In this document: in pieces, positions 1 through 8,078 of the stretch | Layout of the letters: each line of letters begins with the position of its first letter | How positions within the stretch are numbered: position 1 is the stretch's first letter | Source of the DNA: Pantoea sp. 18069 | Lineage (GTDB): Bacteria > Pseudomonadota > Gammaproteobacteria > Burkholderiales > Burkholderiaceae_C | Reading direction: 5' to 3' | Assembly (NCBI RefSeq): GCF_902706035.1 | Contig: NZ_CACSJA010000036.1 | Coordinates: 1 to 50,717 of the forward strand | DNA length: 50,717 nucleotides | The notes under the pieces: generated by a model | Databases searched by the model: none | What the model saw: only the letters and a program-made list of their open reading frames with translations | What the model was told of the DNA's origin: nothing | Program-made: the position numbers and the translations under genes

Positions 1-138
1 GGGGATGGGGGGCGGCGAAGTCGGCAGGATGTCGACCGGCGGCGGTGGATTGAGCGTGGCGCAGCCGCTGAGCACGCAGACCGCGAGGCCTGCCGTGCTG
101 AAGCCGAGGCGGGAAAGGAGGGCGGGGCGGGTGGTCAT
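1..138 (-). CDS. flgH: Flagellar L-ring lipoprotein FlgH (5' end only)
   Basis: Only the first 46 codons are inside the window; the gene continues past base 1. The ATG at 138-136 opens a lipoprotein signal peptide: MTTRPALLS, a hydrophobic stretch, then the lipobox LSGC near residues 23-26, followed by ATLNPPPPVDILP. A lipid-modified Cys followed by a Pro-rich start is typical of FlgH, which forms the outer-membrane L-ring around the rod. The position directly after flgG on the same strand fits the usual flgBCDEFGHI order. The identity rests on the N-terminus and context only. Confidence 0.85.
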   Translation of the reverse strand, partial: MTTRPALLSRLGFSTAGLAVCVLSGCATLNPPPPVDILPTSPPPIP

Positions 139-202
139 GGCGAGGATTCCTGGGGGGTGTTGAAGTGCAGCGCCAATGGCAAACGCTTTGCTGCACGGGG
201 CG

Positions 203-229
203 CACTTCGACAAGCTCAGTGCAGAACGG
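203..229 (-). repeat. REP-like palindrome half-site
   Basis: The sequence CTTCGACAAGCTCAGTGCAG, followed by AACGG, is a diverged copy of the CTTCGACAGGCTCAGGACGAACGG element that recurs in several gaps of this window. It lies in the 114-base gap between flgG and flgH. Confidence 0.6.
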
Positions 230-252
230 ACTCTGCGCCGCGTGAAAAGTGC

Positions 253-1035
253 TTACAGCTGCGCCAGCTTGGCCAGCATCTGGTCCGACGTCTGGATGGC
301 CTTGGAATTCATTTCGTAGGCGCGCTGAGTCTGGATCATGGTCACGAGTTCCTGCACCACGTTGACGTTCGACGCCTCGAGGTAGCCCTGCTGGACCGTG
401 CCCAGGCCGTTGGTGCCGGGCGTGCCCTGCTGGGGCTGGCCCGAGGCCGCGGTCTCTATGTACAGGTTCTGGCCGCGCGGCTCGAGGCCGGCCGGGTTGA
501 TGAAGGAGGACATCGACAGGTTGCCGACGGCCTGGCCTTCGGCATTGCCGGGCATCACGGCGCTCACAACGCCATCGGCGCTGATGCTGACGCTGGTCGC
601 GCCCGCGGGAATGGTGATGCCGCCCGCCACGGGCAGGCCGCTCGCGGTGACCAGCTGGCCCTGGGCATTGACCTGGAACGAGCCGTCGCGCGTATAGGCC
701 GTGGTGCCGTCGGGCTGGGTGACTTCGAAGAAGCCATTGCCGTTGATGGCCACGTCGAGCGAGTTGTTCGATTGCTGCAGGCTGCCCTGCAGGAAGTTGC
801 GGCTGGTTGCCGCGGCGCGCACGCCCAGGCCCAGGTGCAGGCCCGTGGGCAGCTGGTTCTCCTCGGTGGTCTGGGCACCGACCTGGCGCAGGTTCTGGTA
901 GATCAGGTCTTCGAACACCGCATTGGCGCGCTTGTAGCCTGTCGTCGAGACGTTCGCCAGGTTATGAGAAATCACATCCAGCTGGGTCTGCTGGGCTTCC
1001 ATGCCGGTCTTGGAGATGAAAAGCGAGTTGATCAT
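253..1035 (-). CDS. flgG: Flagellar distal rod protein FlgG
   Basis: 260 residues, the standard FlgG length. The N-terminus carries the rod/hook family motif (LDVISHNLANVSTTGYKR, about residues 19-36). The C-terminus carries the matching helix (EASNVNVVQELVTMIQTQRAYE), which packs with the N-terminal helix in the axial rod. FlgG polymerises to form the distal rod in the periplasm, after export by the flagellar type III system. It sits 13 bases after flgF and before flgH in one minus-strand operon. Confidence 0.97.
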   Translation of the reverse strand: MINSLFISKTGMEAQQTQLDVISHNLANVSTTGYKRANAVFEDLIYQNLRQVGAQTTEENQLPTGLHLGLGVRAAATSRNFLQGSLQQSNNSLDVAINGNGFFEVTQPDGTTAYTRDGSFQVNAQGQLVTASGLPVAGGITIPAGATSVSISADGVVSAVMPGNAEGQAVGNLSMSSFINPAGLEPRGQNLYIETAASGQPQQGTPGTNGLGTVQQGYLEASNVNVVQELVTMIQTQRAYEMNSKAIQTSDQMLAKLAQL

Positions 1036-1048
1036 GGCTAAATCCTGG

Positions 1049-1789
1049 TTATCCGTTCATGCTCAGCAGCTGGGCAGCGGTCTTGTCGTTGGTCTCCGCT
1101 GTCTGCATCAGGCGCATCTGGGTCTCGAACTGGCGCGAGGCGGCGATCATGCCGACCATGCTCTCGACGGCGTTCACGTTCGAGCCTTCGATCGCGCCCG
1201 ACAGCAGGCGCGCGTTGGCGTCGTTTGGCAGCGGGTCGCCGTTGGCGGCGCGAAACAGTCCGTCATCGCTGCGCTGCAGCGGGTTGTCGGCATCGGGCGT
1301 GGCCAGCTTGATGCGGCCCGCGATCAGCGGCGGCTGGTCGGCGAGCTTGGCCGTCACGGTGCCGTCGGCCGCGAGCGAGATCTCGGCGCCCTGCGGGACT
1401 TCGAGCGGTGCGCCGCCGTCCGAGAGCACGGGCAGGCCGCTGCTGGTCAGCAGCGCGCCTTCGGCCGAGACTTCAAATGCGCCGCTGCGCGTATAGGCTT
1501 CGAGTCCGTCGAGCGCCTGCACGCCGAACCAGGCATTGCCCATGGCCATCGCGTCGAGCGAGCGGCCGGTGCGCTGGGCCGGGCCGGCCGTTTCCAGGTG
1601 GCCCGAAGTGGCTTCGAGTGCGAACACGCGTGTCGACGAGCCGCTGCCCTGCAGGGGCACGGAGCGGAAGGTCGACATTTCGGCGCGAAAGCCGTTGGTG
1701 CCGGAGTTCGCCAGGTTGTTGGACAACACCGCCTGCCGGTGGGCCGCGGCGTTGGCGCCGGTCATGGCGGTGTAGATGATGCGGTCCAT
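1049..1789 (-). CDS. flgF: Flagellar proximal rod protein FlgF
   Basis: 246 residues. It starts MDRIIYTAMTGANAA and keeps the rod-family motif AVLSNNLANSGTNGFRAE near residue 20, with the C-terminal SNVNAVESMVGMIAASRQFE helix. FlgF is a proximal rod subunit exported through the flagellar secretion channel. Its length and its place between flgE and flgG separate it from its paralogues. Gaps to its neighbours are 13 and 25 bases, consistent with one transcript. Confidence 0.96.
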   Translation of the reverse strand: MDRIIYTAMTGANAAAHRQAVLSNNLANSGTNGFRAEMSTFRSVPLQGSGSSTRVFALEATSGHLETAGPAQRTGRSLDAMAMGNAWFGVQALDGLEAYTRSGAFEVSAEGALLTSSGLPVLSDGGAPLEVPQGAEISLAADGTVTAKLADQPPLIAGRIKLATPDADNPLQRSDDGLFRAANGDPLPNDANARLLSGAIEGSNVNAVESMVGMIAASRQFETQMRLMQTAETNDKTAAQLLSMNG

Positions 1790-1814
1790 GGCGGAACTCC
1801 TTTAGCGGGTCAAG

Positions 1815-3065
1815 TCAGCGCAGATTCACCAGGGTCGAGAACACCTGGTCTTGCGTCTTGATGGTCTGGGCGTTGGCCTGGTAGGCGCGCTGCGCGCCCA
1901 TCATGTTCACCAGCTCGGCCGTGAGGTCGACGTTGGAGCTTTCGAGCGCGCCCGAGATCATCGAGCCGAAGCTGCCGCTCTTGGCGGTGCCGTACAGCGG
2001 TGTGCCCGACTCGGCCGTGGCCACCCAGTTGTTGCCACCGATGGACGACAGGCCCTGGGTGTTGCTGAACTTGGCAAGCGCGAGCTGGCTTTCGGCGCGC
2101 GTCACTCCGTTGGAGTAGTTCGCCATGATGGTGCCGTCGGTGCTGATCTGGATGCCGTTGAGTTCGCCCGCGGCATAGCCGTCGTGGGTCAGCTTGGAGA
2201 CGGCGAAATCGCTGCTCGACTGGGTCACGCCGCTCAGATTCAGCGTGATGTTCAGATCGGCCACGGGGTTCGGGCCGTTGACGTTGGGGTTGGGCAGGTC
2301 GGCCGCGGCGACGGTCATCGCGATCGGGCTGCCCGAGACCAGCTTGCCGCTGCCGTCGAAGATCAACTGGCCCACGGGGGCCGCGGCGGGGTCCAGCGAA
2401 GTGAAGACGTTCCAGGTGTTGCCGTCGGTCTTCTCGAAGTACATCGTGACCGGTGCGGCGATGCCCTGGCTGTCATAGACTTCGAGCGAAGTGCCATAGG
2501 TTGCGCGTGGCGTGGCGGGAATGGGCGGCGTGGCCGTGGGGTCGCCGGCCGCGTTCTCGGCGCGCGCATTGAGGTTCAGTGCGGCCGTGATCTGCGTGGT
2601 TTCCTTGGCGGGAATCGGCTGGCCGGTGGGGAACTTGAGCGCTTCGAGCGTCGTGCTGCTGGTCAGCCCGGTGAGCGGGTCGATCGGATAGCCCATGACG
2701 CTGGCGCCATCGGTCGTGACCAGATTGCCGGCCTTGTCGAGCTGGAAATTGCCCGAACGGGTATAGGCCTGGGTGCCGTCGGCCAGCTTCACATGGAAGA
2801 AGCCGTCGCCGTTGACGGCCAGGTCCAGGCTGTTGCCGGTGCTGTTGATCGCGCCCTGGGTGAACTGCTGCGAGACCGCGGCCACGCTCACCCCTATGCC
2901 CGAGGTCGAGCCGCTGGACGAGCCGATGGCGCTGGCCACCATTTCGGCGAAGTCGGTGCGCGAGGACTTGAAGCCCGTGGTGCTGGAATTGGCGATGTTG
3001 TGGCCGATGACGTCCAGGTTCTTGCTGGCGGCGTTGAGGCCCGAAAGGCCGTGTTGGAATCCCAT
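1815..3065 (-). CDS. flgE: Flagellar hook protein FlgE
   Basis: 416 residues, close to the length of enterobacterial FlgE. N-terminal MGFQHGLSGLNAASKNLDVIGHNIANSSTTGFK and the C-terminal SSNVDLTAELVNMMGAQRAYQANAQTIKTQDQ are the coiled-coil ends shared by hook and rod proteins; the central part is the surface-exposed hook domain. FlgE polymerises under the FlgD cap to form the curved universal joint, with length controlled by FliK (33753-34988). The start is the first Met matching the family N-terminus. Confidence 0.97.
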   Translation of the reverse strand: MGFQHGLSGLNAASKNLDVIGHNIANSSTTGFKSSRTDFAEMVASAIGSSSGSTSGIGVSVAAVSQQFTQGAINSTGNSLDLAVNGDGFFHVKLADGTQAYTRSGNFQLDKAGNLVTTDGASVMGYPIDPLTGLTSSTTLEALKFPTGQPIPAKETTQITAALNLNARAENAAGDPTATPPIPATPRATYGTSLEVYDSQGIAAPVTMYFEKTDGNTWNVFTSLDPAAAPVGQLIFDGSGKLVSGSPIAMTVAAADLPNPNVNGPNPVADLNITLNLSGVTQSSSDFAVSKLTHDGYAAGELNGIQISTDGTIMANYSNGVTRAESQLALAKFSNTQGLSSIGGNNWVATAESGTPLYGTAKSGSFGSMISGALESSNVDLTAELVNMMGAQRAYQANAQTIKTQDQVFSTLVNLR

Positions 3066-3111
3066 GGTGTTCTTCTCCTGCAGTGCGGTGGTTCGTGTGG
3101 CTGGTGGGGGC

Positions 3112-3771
3112 TCAGAAGACGGCCTTGACCTTGTTGTAGGCCAGGCTCTCGCCGTTTTCGAGTTCCAGCGTCAGCGCGCCGTCGGTGGTGCTGGTGGCGA
3201 CCACCATGTTGGGCGACAGCGGCGTGTTCGCGACCTTGGCCGCGCCATTGGCGGCTGCGACCTGGAAGCGCAGGCTGCCGACATCGCCCGTGTAGTTGCT
3301 GCTGTCCCAGGCGAAGTAATGCCGGCCGGCTTCGAGCGTGCCCAGGTCCACGGTGTCGATGACCGTGCCCGCGGCGGTGGTGATGTTGACCTGCACGCTG
3401 GCGGCCGAGCCGCTGAGATCGAACGCCGCCGTGCTGATCTTCTCGACCGGCGTGCCCAGGGTATTGCCTTCGGCCAGCACGGTGCGGCCTATCATCGACG
3501 TGCCCTGCAGCACCTGCATGGCCGTGAACTGCGAGGACATGGTCTCCATCGTCGCGTTGAGCGTGTTGATGCCGACCACCGTGTTGATCTGCGCCATCTG
3601 CGACGTCATCTCGGCGTTGTCCATCGGATTCATCGGATCCTGGTTGTTCAACTGGGCGACGAGCAGCTTGAGGAAACGGTCCTGCGCGGCCGCGGGATCG
3701 GTCGAGGAGGCCGAAGTGGCGGCGGTATTGTTGGTTGTGCCGGTGGTGGGCACGACGGGGTTGGTGATCAT
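3112..3771 (-). CDS. flgD: Flagellar hook-capping protein FlgD
   Basis: 219 residues, a usual FlgD length. The diagnostic N-terminal motif FLKLLVAQLNNQDPMNP with a following DNAEMTSQMAQ is present at about residues 32-58; the C-terminal half is the FlgD tudor/Ig-like region. FlgD sits at the tip of the growing hook, allows FlgE to assemble and is then replaced by the hook-filament junction proteins. Its ATG lies only 3 bases after the flgC stop codon, so translation is probably coupled. Confidence 0.96.
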   Translation of the reverse strand: MITNPVVPTTGTTNNTAATSASSTDPAAAQDRFLKLLVAQLNNQDPMNPMDNAEMTSQMAQINTVVGINTLNATMETMSSQFTAMQVLQGTSMIGRTVLAEGNTLGTPVEKISTAAFDLSGSAASVQVNITTAAGTVIDTVDLGTLEAGRHYFAWDSSNYTGDVGSLRFQVAAANGAAKVANTPLSPNMVVATSTTDGALTLELENGESLAYNKVKAVF

Positions 3772-3774
3772 GGC

Positions 3775-4179
3775 TTATTGCCCCATTTGCAAAGTCTTGA
3801 GAAGCAGCGACTTGGCGGTGTTCATGACTTCGACGTTGTTCTGGTAGGAGCGCGACGCCGAGATCATGTTGACCATTTCCTCGACGGCGTTCACGTTGGA
3901 GTGGGTCACATAGCCCTGCTCGTCGGCCAGCGGGTGGTTGGGGTCGAGCACCTTGCGGCCCGGGGCCTGGTTCTCGTTGATGGCGCTGACGCGCACGCCC
4001 GACGCCGCTTCGGTACCCAGCGGCGTGGTCTGGAACACCACCTGGCGCGCCTTGTAGGCCTGGCCGTCGGGGCCGGCCACGGCATCGACGTTGGCCAGGT
4101 TGCTGGCCACCACATTGAGGCGTTGCGACTGGGCGCTGACGGCGCTGCCGGAGACGCTGAAGATTGAGAACATGGACAT
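3775..4179 (-). CDS. flgC: Flagellar proximal rod protein FlgC
   Basis: 134 residues, the normal length. MSMFSIFSVSGSAVSAQSQRLNVVASNLAN at the N-terminus and SNVNAVEEMVNMISASRSYQ at the C-terminus are the paired rod motifs. FlgC forms part of the proximal rod with FlgB and FlgF. It follows flgB by 32 bases and precedes flgD by 3. A second Met at residue 3 could also serve as start; the first is kept because it matches the usual family N-terminus. Confidence 0.96.
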   Translation of the reverse strand: MSMFSIFSVSGSAVSAQSQRLNVVASNLANVDAVAGPDGQAYKARQVVFQTTPLGTEAASGVRVSAINENQAPGRKVLDPNHPLADEQGYVTHSNVNAVEEMVNMISASRSYQNNVEVMNTAKSLLLKTLQMGQ

Positions 4180-4211
4180 AGGTGCTGCCTTTGTTGGGTC
4201 GGTGCGCGTGC

Positions 4212-4622
4212 TTACTGGCCCTGGATGGCGCTGAGCATGCCCTTGGCCTGGCCGTTGATGAAGCGCAGCGTGGCTTCGTAGCGCACGGAGTTGTCGACGA
4301 AATTCGCGCGTTCGCGGTCGAGGTCGACGGTGTTGTTGTCGAGGCTGGGCTGGGACTGCACCGAGTAGCCCAGGGCCACGGTGCTGTGGCTGGTCTGCGC
4401 CGCGGGCAGCGGCATGTGGCCCCGGTGGCTGACGCTGGCGCCCGCCAGCGGGCTTGCGCCTTCGGTCGCGGAGCGCAGCGCCTGCGAGAAGTTGAGGTCG
4501 CGCGCCACATAGCCCGGGGTGTCCGCATTGGCGATGTTGCTGGCGATCAAGCGCTGGCGTTCGGCGCGCAGCACGAGTGCGGTGCTATGGAAATCCAGGC
4601 GGCTGGTCATTTTGTCGAGCAT
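4212..4622 (-). CDS. flgB: Flagellar proximal rod protein FlgB
   Basis: 136 residues. The rod-family motif appears near residues 24-40 (ERQRLIASNIANADTPGYVARD) and the C-terminal helix is VDLDRERANFVDNSVRYEATLRFI, a typical FlgB ending. FlgB forms part of the proximal rod next to FliE. It is the first gene of the flgBCDEFGH operon, divergent from flgA with a 272-base gap that must hold promoters for both directions. Confidence 0.96.
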   Translation of the reverse strand: MLDKMTSRLDFHSTALVLRAERQRLIASNIANADTPGYVARDLNFSQALRSATEGASPLAGASVSHRGHMPLPAAQTSHSTVALGYSVQSQPSLDNNTVDLDRERANFVDNSVRYEATLRFINGQAKGMLSAIQGQ

Positions 4623-4894
4623 GTGGGCCTCGCGCTTGTGGCTTCTGGGAAAAAAGTGGCCCCGCCGCGGCGGAGTCAGGAAGGCGCAATGCAGGACGCA
4701 CCGCGACAGGCCTTGATTATGGAAATCGCCCCGTTTTTCTAAAGCGTGAAGAACGCATGGATTGCTGCGCAGTTTCGTGCTTTGCAGTCATGGCAAACGC
4801 ACTAAAGTCTGCACCAGGCCATGCTGGCGGCGACGCCCTGGGCGTTGTGCCGGGCGCTGCCCGGCCCGCAGTACCATGAATTGAGGAGTTCCAC
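4623..4894. promoter_or_regulatory. Divergent flgB/flgA control region
   Basis: This 272-base gap separates the divergent flgB operon and flgA and so must carry both promoters. I do not see a sigma-28 site of the quality found before flgM or fliD, as expected for early genes that usually depend on FlhDC or a similar activator. A TAAAG at about 4803-4807 lacks a correctly spaced CCGATAA partner. No promoter is placed here with confidence. Confidence 0.4.
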
Positions 4895-5644
4895 TTGAAA
4901 CGCAGTCCCTGGCCTTTGGCCGCACCCGTTCCCGCCGCAACGCGCTTGCGTGGCCTGGCAGGCGCCGTGCTGGCCGGCCTGGGCCTGTGGCTAGGCGGCG
5001 CGCAGGCCCAGACCCATGCCGAACTCGAGGCGCTGTCGCAGCAGTGGGCGAATGCCGCGCTGGGCAGCGACGCCGGTGCGGGGCTGCCGCTGCGCCTGCA
5101 GGTGCAGATAGGCAAGCTCGACGCGCGCCTGCAGCTCGCGGCCTGCGCCAAGGTCGAACCCTATCTGCCCGCAGGCTCGCGCCTGTGGGGCCGCACCCGG
5201 CTCGGCTTGCGCTGCCTGCAGGGGCCGCGCGCCTGGAATGTGTTCGTGCCGGTCACGGTGCAGGCTTTCGGCCCGGCCTGGGTGCTCAACAACAATGTCC
5301 GCCAGGGCGATGCCTTGACGGCCGGCGATGCGTCGGTCGCCGAAGTCGACTGGGCAGAGGTGGATTCACCCGTGGTCGCGAACCAGCCCGACTGGCTGGG
5401 CCTCGAGGCCGCGCGCCACCTGCAGGCCGGCCAGGCGCTGCGCCAGAACATGCTGCGCCCGCCCCAGCTGTTTGCGCTGGGCGCGCAGGTCAAGGTGTCG
5501 GTTTCGGGGGGTGGCTTTGCCATCATCTCCTCGGGGCGCGCCATGGCTGCGGGCGCCGAGGGTGCAAATGTGCGCGTGCGCATGGATAATGGCCGCCTGG
5601 TTTCGGGCGTGGTCAACGCGCAAGGCGTGGTGGAAGTGAACTAG
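4895..5644 (+). CDS. flgA: Flagellar P-ring assembly chaperone FlgA
   Basis: 249 residues starting with TTG at 4895. The start is supported by GAGGAG at 4883-4888, six bases upstream, and by a signal peptide that begins at once (MKRSPWP, then a hydrophobic stretch ending GGAQAQ, cleavage near residue 38). The ATG at 4876 is out of frame. The C-terminal half has the SAF-type fold seen in FlgA (VLNNNVRQGDAL, LGAQVKVSVSGGGF, VRMDNGRLVSGVV). FlgA helps FlgI polymerise into the P-ring in the periplasm. It is transcribed away from the flgB operon and is followed by flgM after 94 bases. Confidence 0.94.
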   Translation: MKRSPWPLAAPVPAATRLRGLAGAVLAGLGLWLGGAQAQTHAELEALSQQWANAALGSDAGAGLPLRLQVQIGKLDARLQLAACAKVEPYLPAGSRLWGRTRLGLRCLQGPRAWNVFVPVTVQAFGPAWVLNNNVRQGDALTAGDASVAEVDWAEVDSPVVANQPDWLGLEAARHLQAGQALRQNMLRPPQLFALGAQVKVSVSGGGFAIISSGRAMAAGAEGANVRVRMDNGRLVSGVVNAQGVVEVN

Positions 5645-5668
5645 CCAGTATCCACTCCAATAAATGGC

Positions 5669-5695
5669 TAAAGTTTTTTTCGCCAGTGTCGAAAC
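5669..5695 (+). promoter_or_regulatory. Sigma-28 (FliA) promoter of flgM
   Basis: TAAAG at 5669-5673, then 15 bases, then TCGAAAC at 5689-5695. This fits the sigma-28 form TAAAG-N15-CCGATAA with a weaker -10. It ends 43 bases before the flgM start, which agrees with the common class 3 promoter of flgM. A sigma-28 promoter here would let FliA raise the level of its own inhibitor. Confidence 0.7.
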
Positions 5696-5738
5696 CAGTG
5701 TTACTGAGCCTCAGGCGAATGGGGCCGTGGAGAAATAA

Positions 5739-6083
5739 ATGAAGATTGGACAAAAACCGGAGCTGCCCGCTGCTGCCTTGCAGGCTGCGGCCACCGCTTC
5801 CAAGCAAGCCGCCAAGACTTCCGGTCCGGCCGCCGAAGAAGCGGCCAAAAGCACCCAGGTGGCGACTTCGTCCGCTGGCGTGCCTGTATCTTTCTCGAAT
5901 TCGGCCAAGGCGCTGGACCCCACGGGCCGCACCACGACCGAGTTCGATGCCGACCGTGTCAAGGCCATGCGCGATGCGATCGCCAATGGCACGTTCAGCG
6001 TGAGCGCCGAAGCGATTGCCGACAAGCTGCTCGCCAATACCGGCGAGATCCTGGCCCATTCGATGGCGGCGCGCTCGGCCTGA
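5739..6083 (+). CDS. flgM: Anti-sigma-28 factor FlgM
   Basis: 114 residues, slightly longer than the roughly 97 of enteric FlgM. The Ala/Ser-rich N-terminal half looks unstructured; the C-terminal half (about residues 62-110: TTEFDADRVKAMRDAIANGTF, then AEAIADKLL) is the conserved FliA-binding helical region. FlgM holds FliA inactive in the cytoplasm until the hook is complete, then leaves through the export channel. GGAG lies 6 bases before the ATG. Next come flgN after 29 bases and fliA convergently. Confidence 0.95.
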   Translation: MKIGQKPELPAAALQAAATASKQAAKTSGPAAEEAAKSTQVATSSAGVPVSFSNSAKALDPTGRTTTEFDADRVKAMRDAIANGTFSVSAEAIADKLLANTGEILAHSMAARSA

Positions 6084-6112
6084 GGCCGGCCCGCGCTTGT
6101 CCACTCCTTGCC

Positions 6113-6484
6113 ATGCAACTGTCCGATTCCCTGGTCCAGGCCGAAGTCGCCCTGCAAGCGCTGTCCGAGGCGCTCGTCGGCACCGACGCGAATGCGCTCG
6201 AGGCGCGCAGCATGGACCTGCGCGACGCCTTCATGTCGCTGGCCGTGCTGAGCCAGCAGCACGGCCGCAGCGGCCAGACGCTCGATGCCGGCCTGCAGCA
6301 GCGCATAGCCGCCGTGGGCCGCCAGCTCGGCCCCCTGCGCGAACAGCTCGCGCGCGCCAGCGCGATGACCGGCAGCAAGGTCTCGACGCTGCTGCCGGCG
6401 CAGTCCACTTCCCCGACCTATGACGCGCTGTCCGGCCGCACGCCGCGCACCAGCCCGGCACGCATCTACCGCAGCGCAAGCTGA
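6113..6484 (+). CDS. flgN: FlgN-family export chaperone for FlgK/FlgL
   Basis: 123 residues, predicted mostly helical (LVQAEVALQALSEALVGTDANALE, LREQLARASAM). It is small and follows flgM as flgN does in many proteobacteria. FlgN binds the hook-filament junction proteins FlgK and FlgL and brings them to the export gate. The family is poorly conserved, so identity depends partly on the flgA-flgM-flgN order. The C-terminal tail (TPRTSPARIYRSAS) keeps the TYDA...YR pattern often seen at the end of FlgN proteins. Confidence 0.85.
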   Translation: MQLSDSLVQAEVALQALSEALVGTDANALEARSMDLRDAFMSLAVLSQQHGRSGQTLDAGLQQRIAAVGRQLGPLREQLARASAMTGSKVSTLLPAQSTSPTYDALSGRTPRTSPARIYRSAS

Positions 6485-6518
6485 ATCCCGCCAGCCTTCT
6501 CTTTCCCATTCGCCCATG

Positions 6519-6547
6519 AAAAACGCAGCTTCGAGAGCTGCGTTTTT
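6519..6547. terminator. Bidirectional terminator between flgN and fliA
   Basis: The perfect 12-base stem AAAAACGCAGCT / AGCTGCGTTTTT with a 5-base loop (TCGAG) has A- and T-runs on both sides. It can stop transcripts from flgAMN on plus and from the flhB-fliA operon on minus. Confidence 0.9.
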
Positions 6548-6591
6548 GTTGGTGCTGGCGCCCGTCGAAGGGCGTTTCAGTGCGCGAACGC

Positions 6592-7314
6592 TCAATGCGC
6601 GCGCATCTTGGTGCGCAGCCGCGCAATCGCCTGGCTATGCAGCTGGCACACGCGCGACTCGGTCACCCCCAGCACGGCCGCGATTTCCTTGAGGTTCATG
6701 TCGTGCTCGTAGTACATGCCCATGATGTACTGCTCGCGTTCGGGCAGGGCCTTGATGGCTTCGACGAGGGCGCCGCGCAGGCGCTGGTCGCGCAGCAGGG
6801 CCATGGGGTCGGCGCCGTCGTCGGCGACATGGCGGTCGAGAAAGCCATCGCTGTCCTCGCCCGGGGCGATGTCTTCGAGGTAGACCAGCTGCGTGCCGCG
6901 CACCTTGCCCAGCAGCGACTGGTATTCGTCCAGCGGCATGCCCAGTTCGGCGGCGATCTCCGACTCGAGCGGGCTGCGCCCGAGCTTTTGCTCGAGCCGG
7001 CGCAGCGCCTGCTCTATGTCTTTCTGGCTCTTGCGCGAGCTGCGCGACATCCAGTCGCCTTCGCGCAGCTCGTCGAGCATGGCGCCGCGTATGCGTTGCG
7101 AGGCAAAGGTCTCGAACTGCACGCCCTGCGACACTTCGAAGCGGGTCAGCGCATCGGCCAGGCCTATCATGCCGACCTGGATCAGATCGTCGAGCGCCAC
7201 GTTGGGCGGCAGCTTGGCGATCATGTGGTGCGCGATGCGCCGAACCAGGGGTACATGCTGACGGATCAGTGCATTCCGTTCGAGCTGGCCGTTCGCGGTG
7301 TACATGGCGTTCAT
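6592..7314 (-). CDS. fliA: Flagellar sigma factor FliA (sigma-28)
   Basis: 240 residues, matching E. coli FliA (239). Region 2 is visible (VPLVRRIAHHMIAKLPPNV, DDLIQVGMIGLADAL) and so is region 4 (MYYEHDMNLKEIAAVLGVTESRVCQLHSQAI), the -35 recognition helix-turn-helix. The start at 7314 is chosen because its ATG overlaps the flhG-like stop (ATGA), pointing to coupled translation, and because a longer in-frame extension to 7467 only reads through flhG. A second Met at residue 4 is possible. FliA directs RNA polymerase to the late promoters listed here and is held by FlgM. Confidence 0.97.
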   Translation of the reverse strand: MNAMYTANGQLERNALIRQHVPLVRRIAHHMIAKLPPNVALDDLIQVGMIGLADALTRFEVSQGVQFETFASQRIRGAMLDELREGDWMSRSSRKSQKDIEQALRRLEQKLGRSPLESEIAAELGMPLDEYQSLLGKVRGTQLVYLEDIAPGEDSDGFLDRHVADDGADPMALLRDQRLRGALVEAIKALPEREQYIMGMYYEHDMNLKEIAAVLGVTESRVCQLHSQAIARLRTKMRAH

Positions 7315-8078
7315 AGGCTCCACGCGGGTTGGGAAAAGACAGGCGCCGGTGCGAAGCGGGCCGGCGGGGTCGCCGCAAGCCCGGGAGTCAGAGTCACCGC
7401 ATGCGCGAGCAGCAGCAGCGCGAGGCGGCGCATGTCCTGCGCCGAGCCCGGGTCGGTGCGGGTGCACAGCGGCTGCATGCGCAGGTGGCGCTGCGCGCAG
7501 CGTGCCAGCGAGGCCATCAGCGTGTCGGCATGGCGGCGCGCGAAAGGCTCATGCGCTTCGGTGGCGGCGGCGACGATGCACGACAGTCCCGCATGCAGCG
7601 CCAGATGCTTGATCTGGCGGTAGCTGCGCACCATGCCCCGGGGCTGCATGTCCAGCGGCAGCAGCGGGCGCATCGCATGGCCTTGCAGCAGCGGGGTGAG
7701 CTGCTCGACCGGCGCGTGCACGATCACCACCGCATAGCCGCGTGCATAGGCCAGCAGCGGCTCGAGGCCGCCGAGCTGGCGCAGCCCGAGGGCGGCGGGA
7801 AGGGTCGCGACCGAGGCCTGCGTGGGGCGTGGCCCCATGCCCGTGGCCTGCCATGCGGGCTCGGCCAGCAGGTCACGCAGGCCCGGTGTCGCCGCGGATT
7901 CCGTCTGGCTCGCGTCGAGCACCAGCACCGGGTAGCCGAGCTGCTGCAACTGCGCGCTCAGCGGCCAGAGCAGTCCCCCGCCCGGCGCCGTTGCCGAATA
8001 GGCGATGGCGCAGACCTGGAGTTCCTGCCAGGCGGCACCGGCCTGCAGGCCACAGCCCTGGTTCCCGTTGTCAAGCAT
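7311..8078 (-). CDS. flhG: FlhG/MinD-like protein with an eroded ATP-binding loop
   Basis: 255 residues, in the slot where FlhG (FleN, a ParA/MinD-type ATPase that sets flagellar number) lies: it starts overlapping the flhF stop and ends overlapping the fliA start. The MinD-like shape is visible: a first beta strand, a GGG turn, a helix, then LGYPVLVLDAS near residues 47-57, and later strands VVIVHAP and SCIVAAA. The Walker A loop, normally KGGVGKT, reads ATAPGGGLLWP, so both lysines and the Thr are missing. The sequence suggests a protein that can no longer hydrolyse ATP in the usual way. Function is inferred from position and fold pattern only. Confidence 0.7.
   Translation of the reverse strand: MLDNGNQGCGLQAGAAWQELQVCAIAYSATAPGGGLLWPLSAQLQQLGYPVLVLDASQTESAATPGLRDLLAEPAWQATGMGPRPTQASVATLPAALGLRQLGGLEPLLAYARGYAVVIVHAPVEQLTPLLQGHAMRPLLPLDMQPRGMVRSYRQIKHLALHAGLSCIVAAATEAHEPFARRHADTLMASLARCAQRHLRMQPLCTRTDPGSAQDMRRLALLLLAHAVTLTPGLAATPPARFAPAPVFSQPAWSL

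Noticed and set aside
4803..4826. TAAAG before flgA as a sigma-28 site
   Set aside because: No CCGATAA-like word at 15 bases; the nearest GCCATGCT is at the wrong distance.
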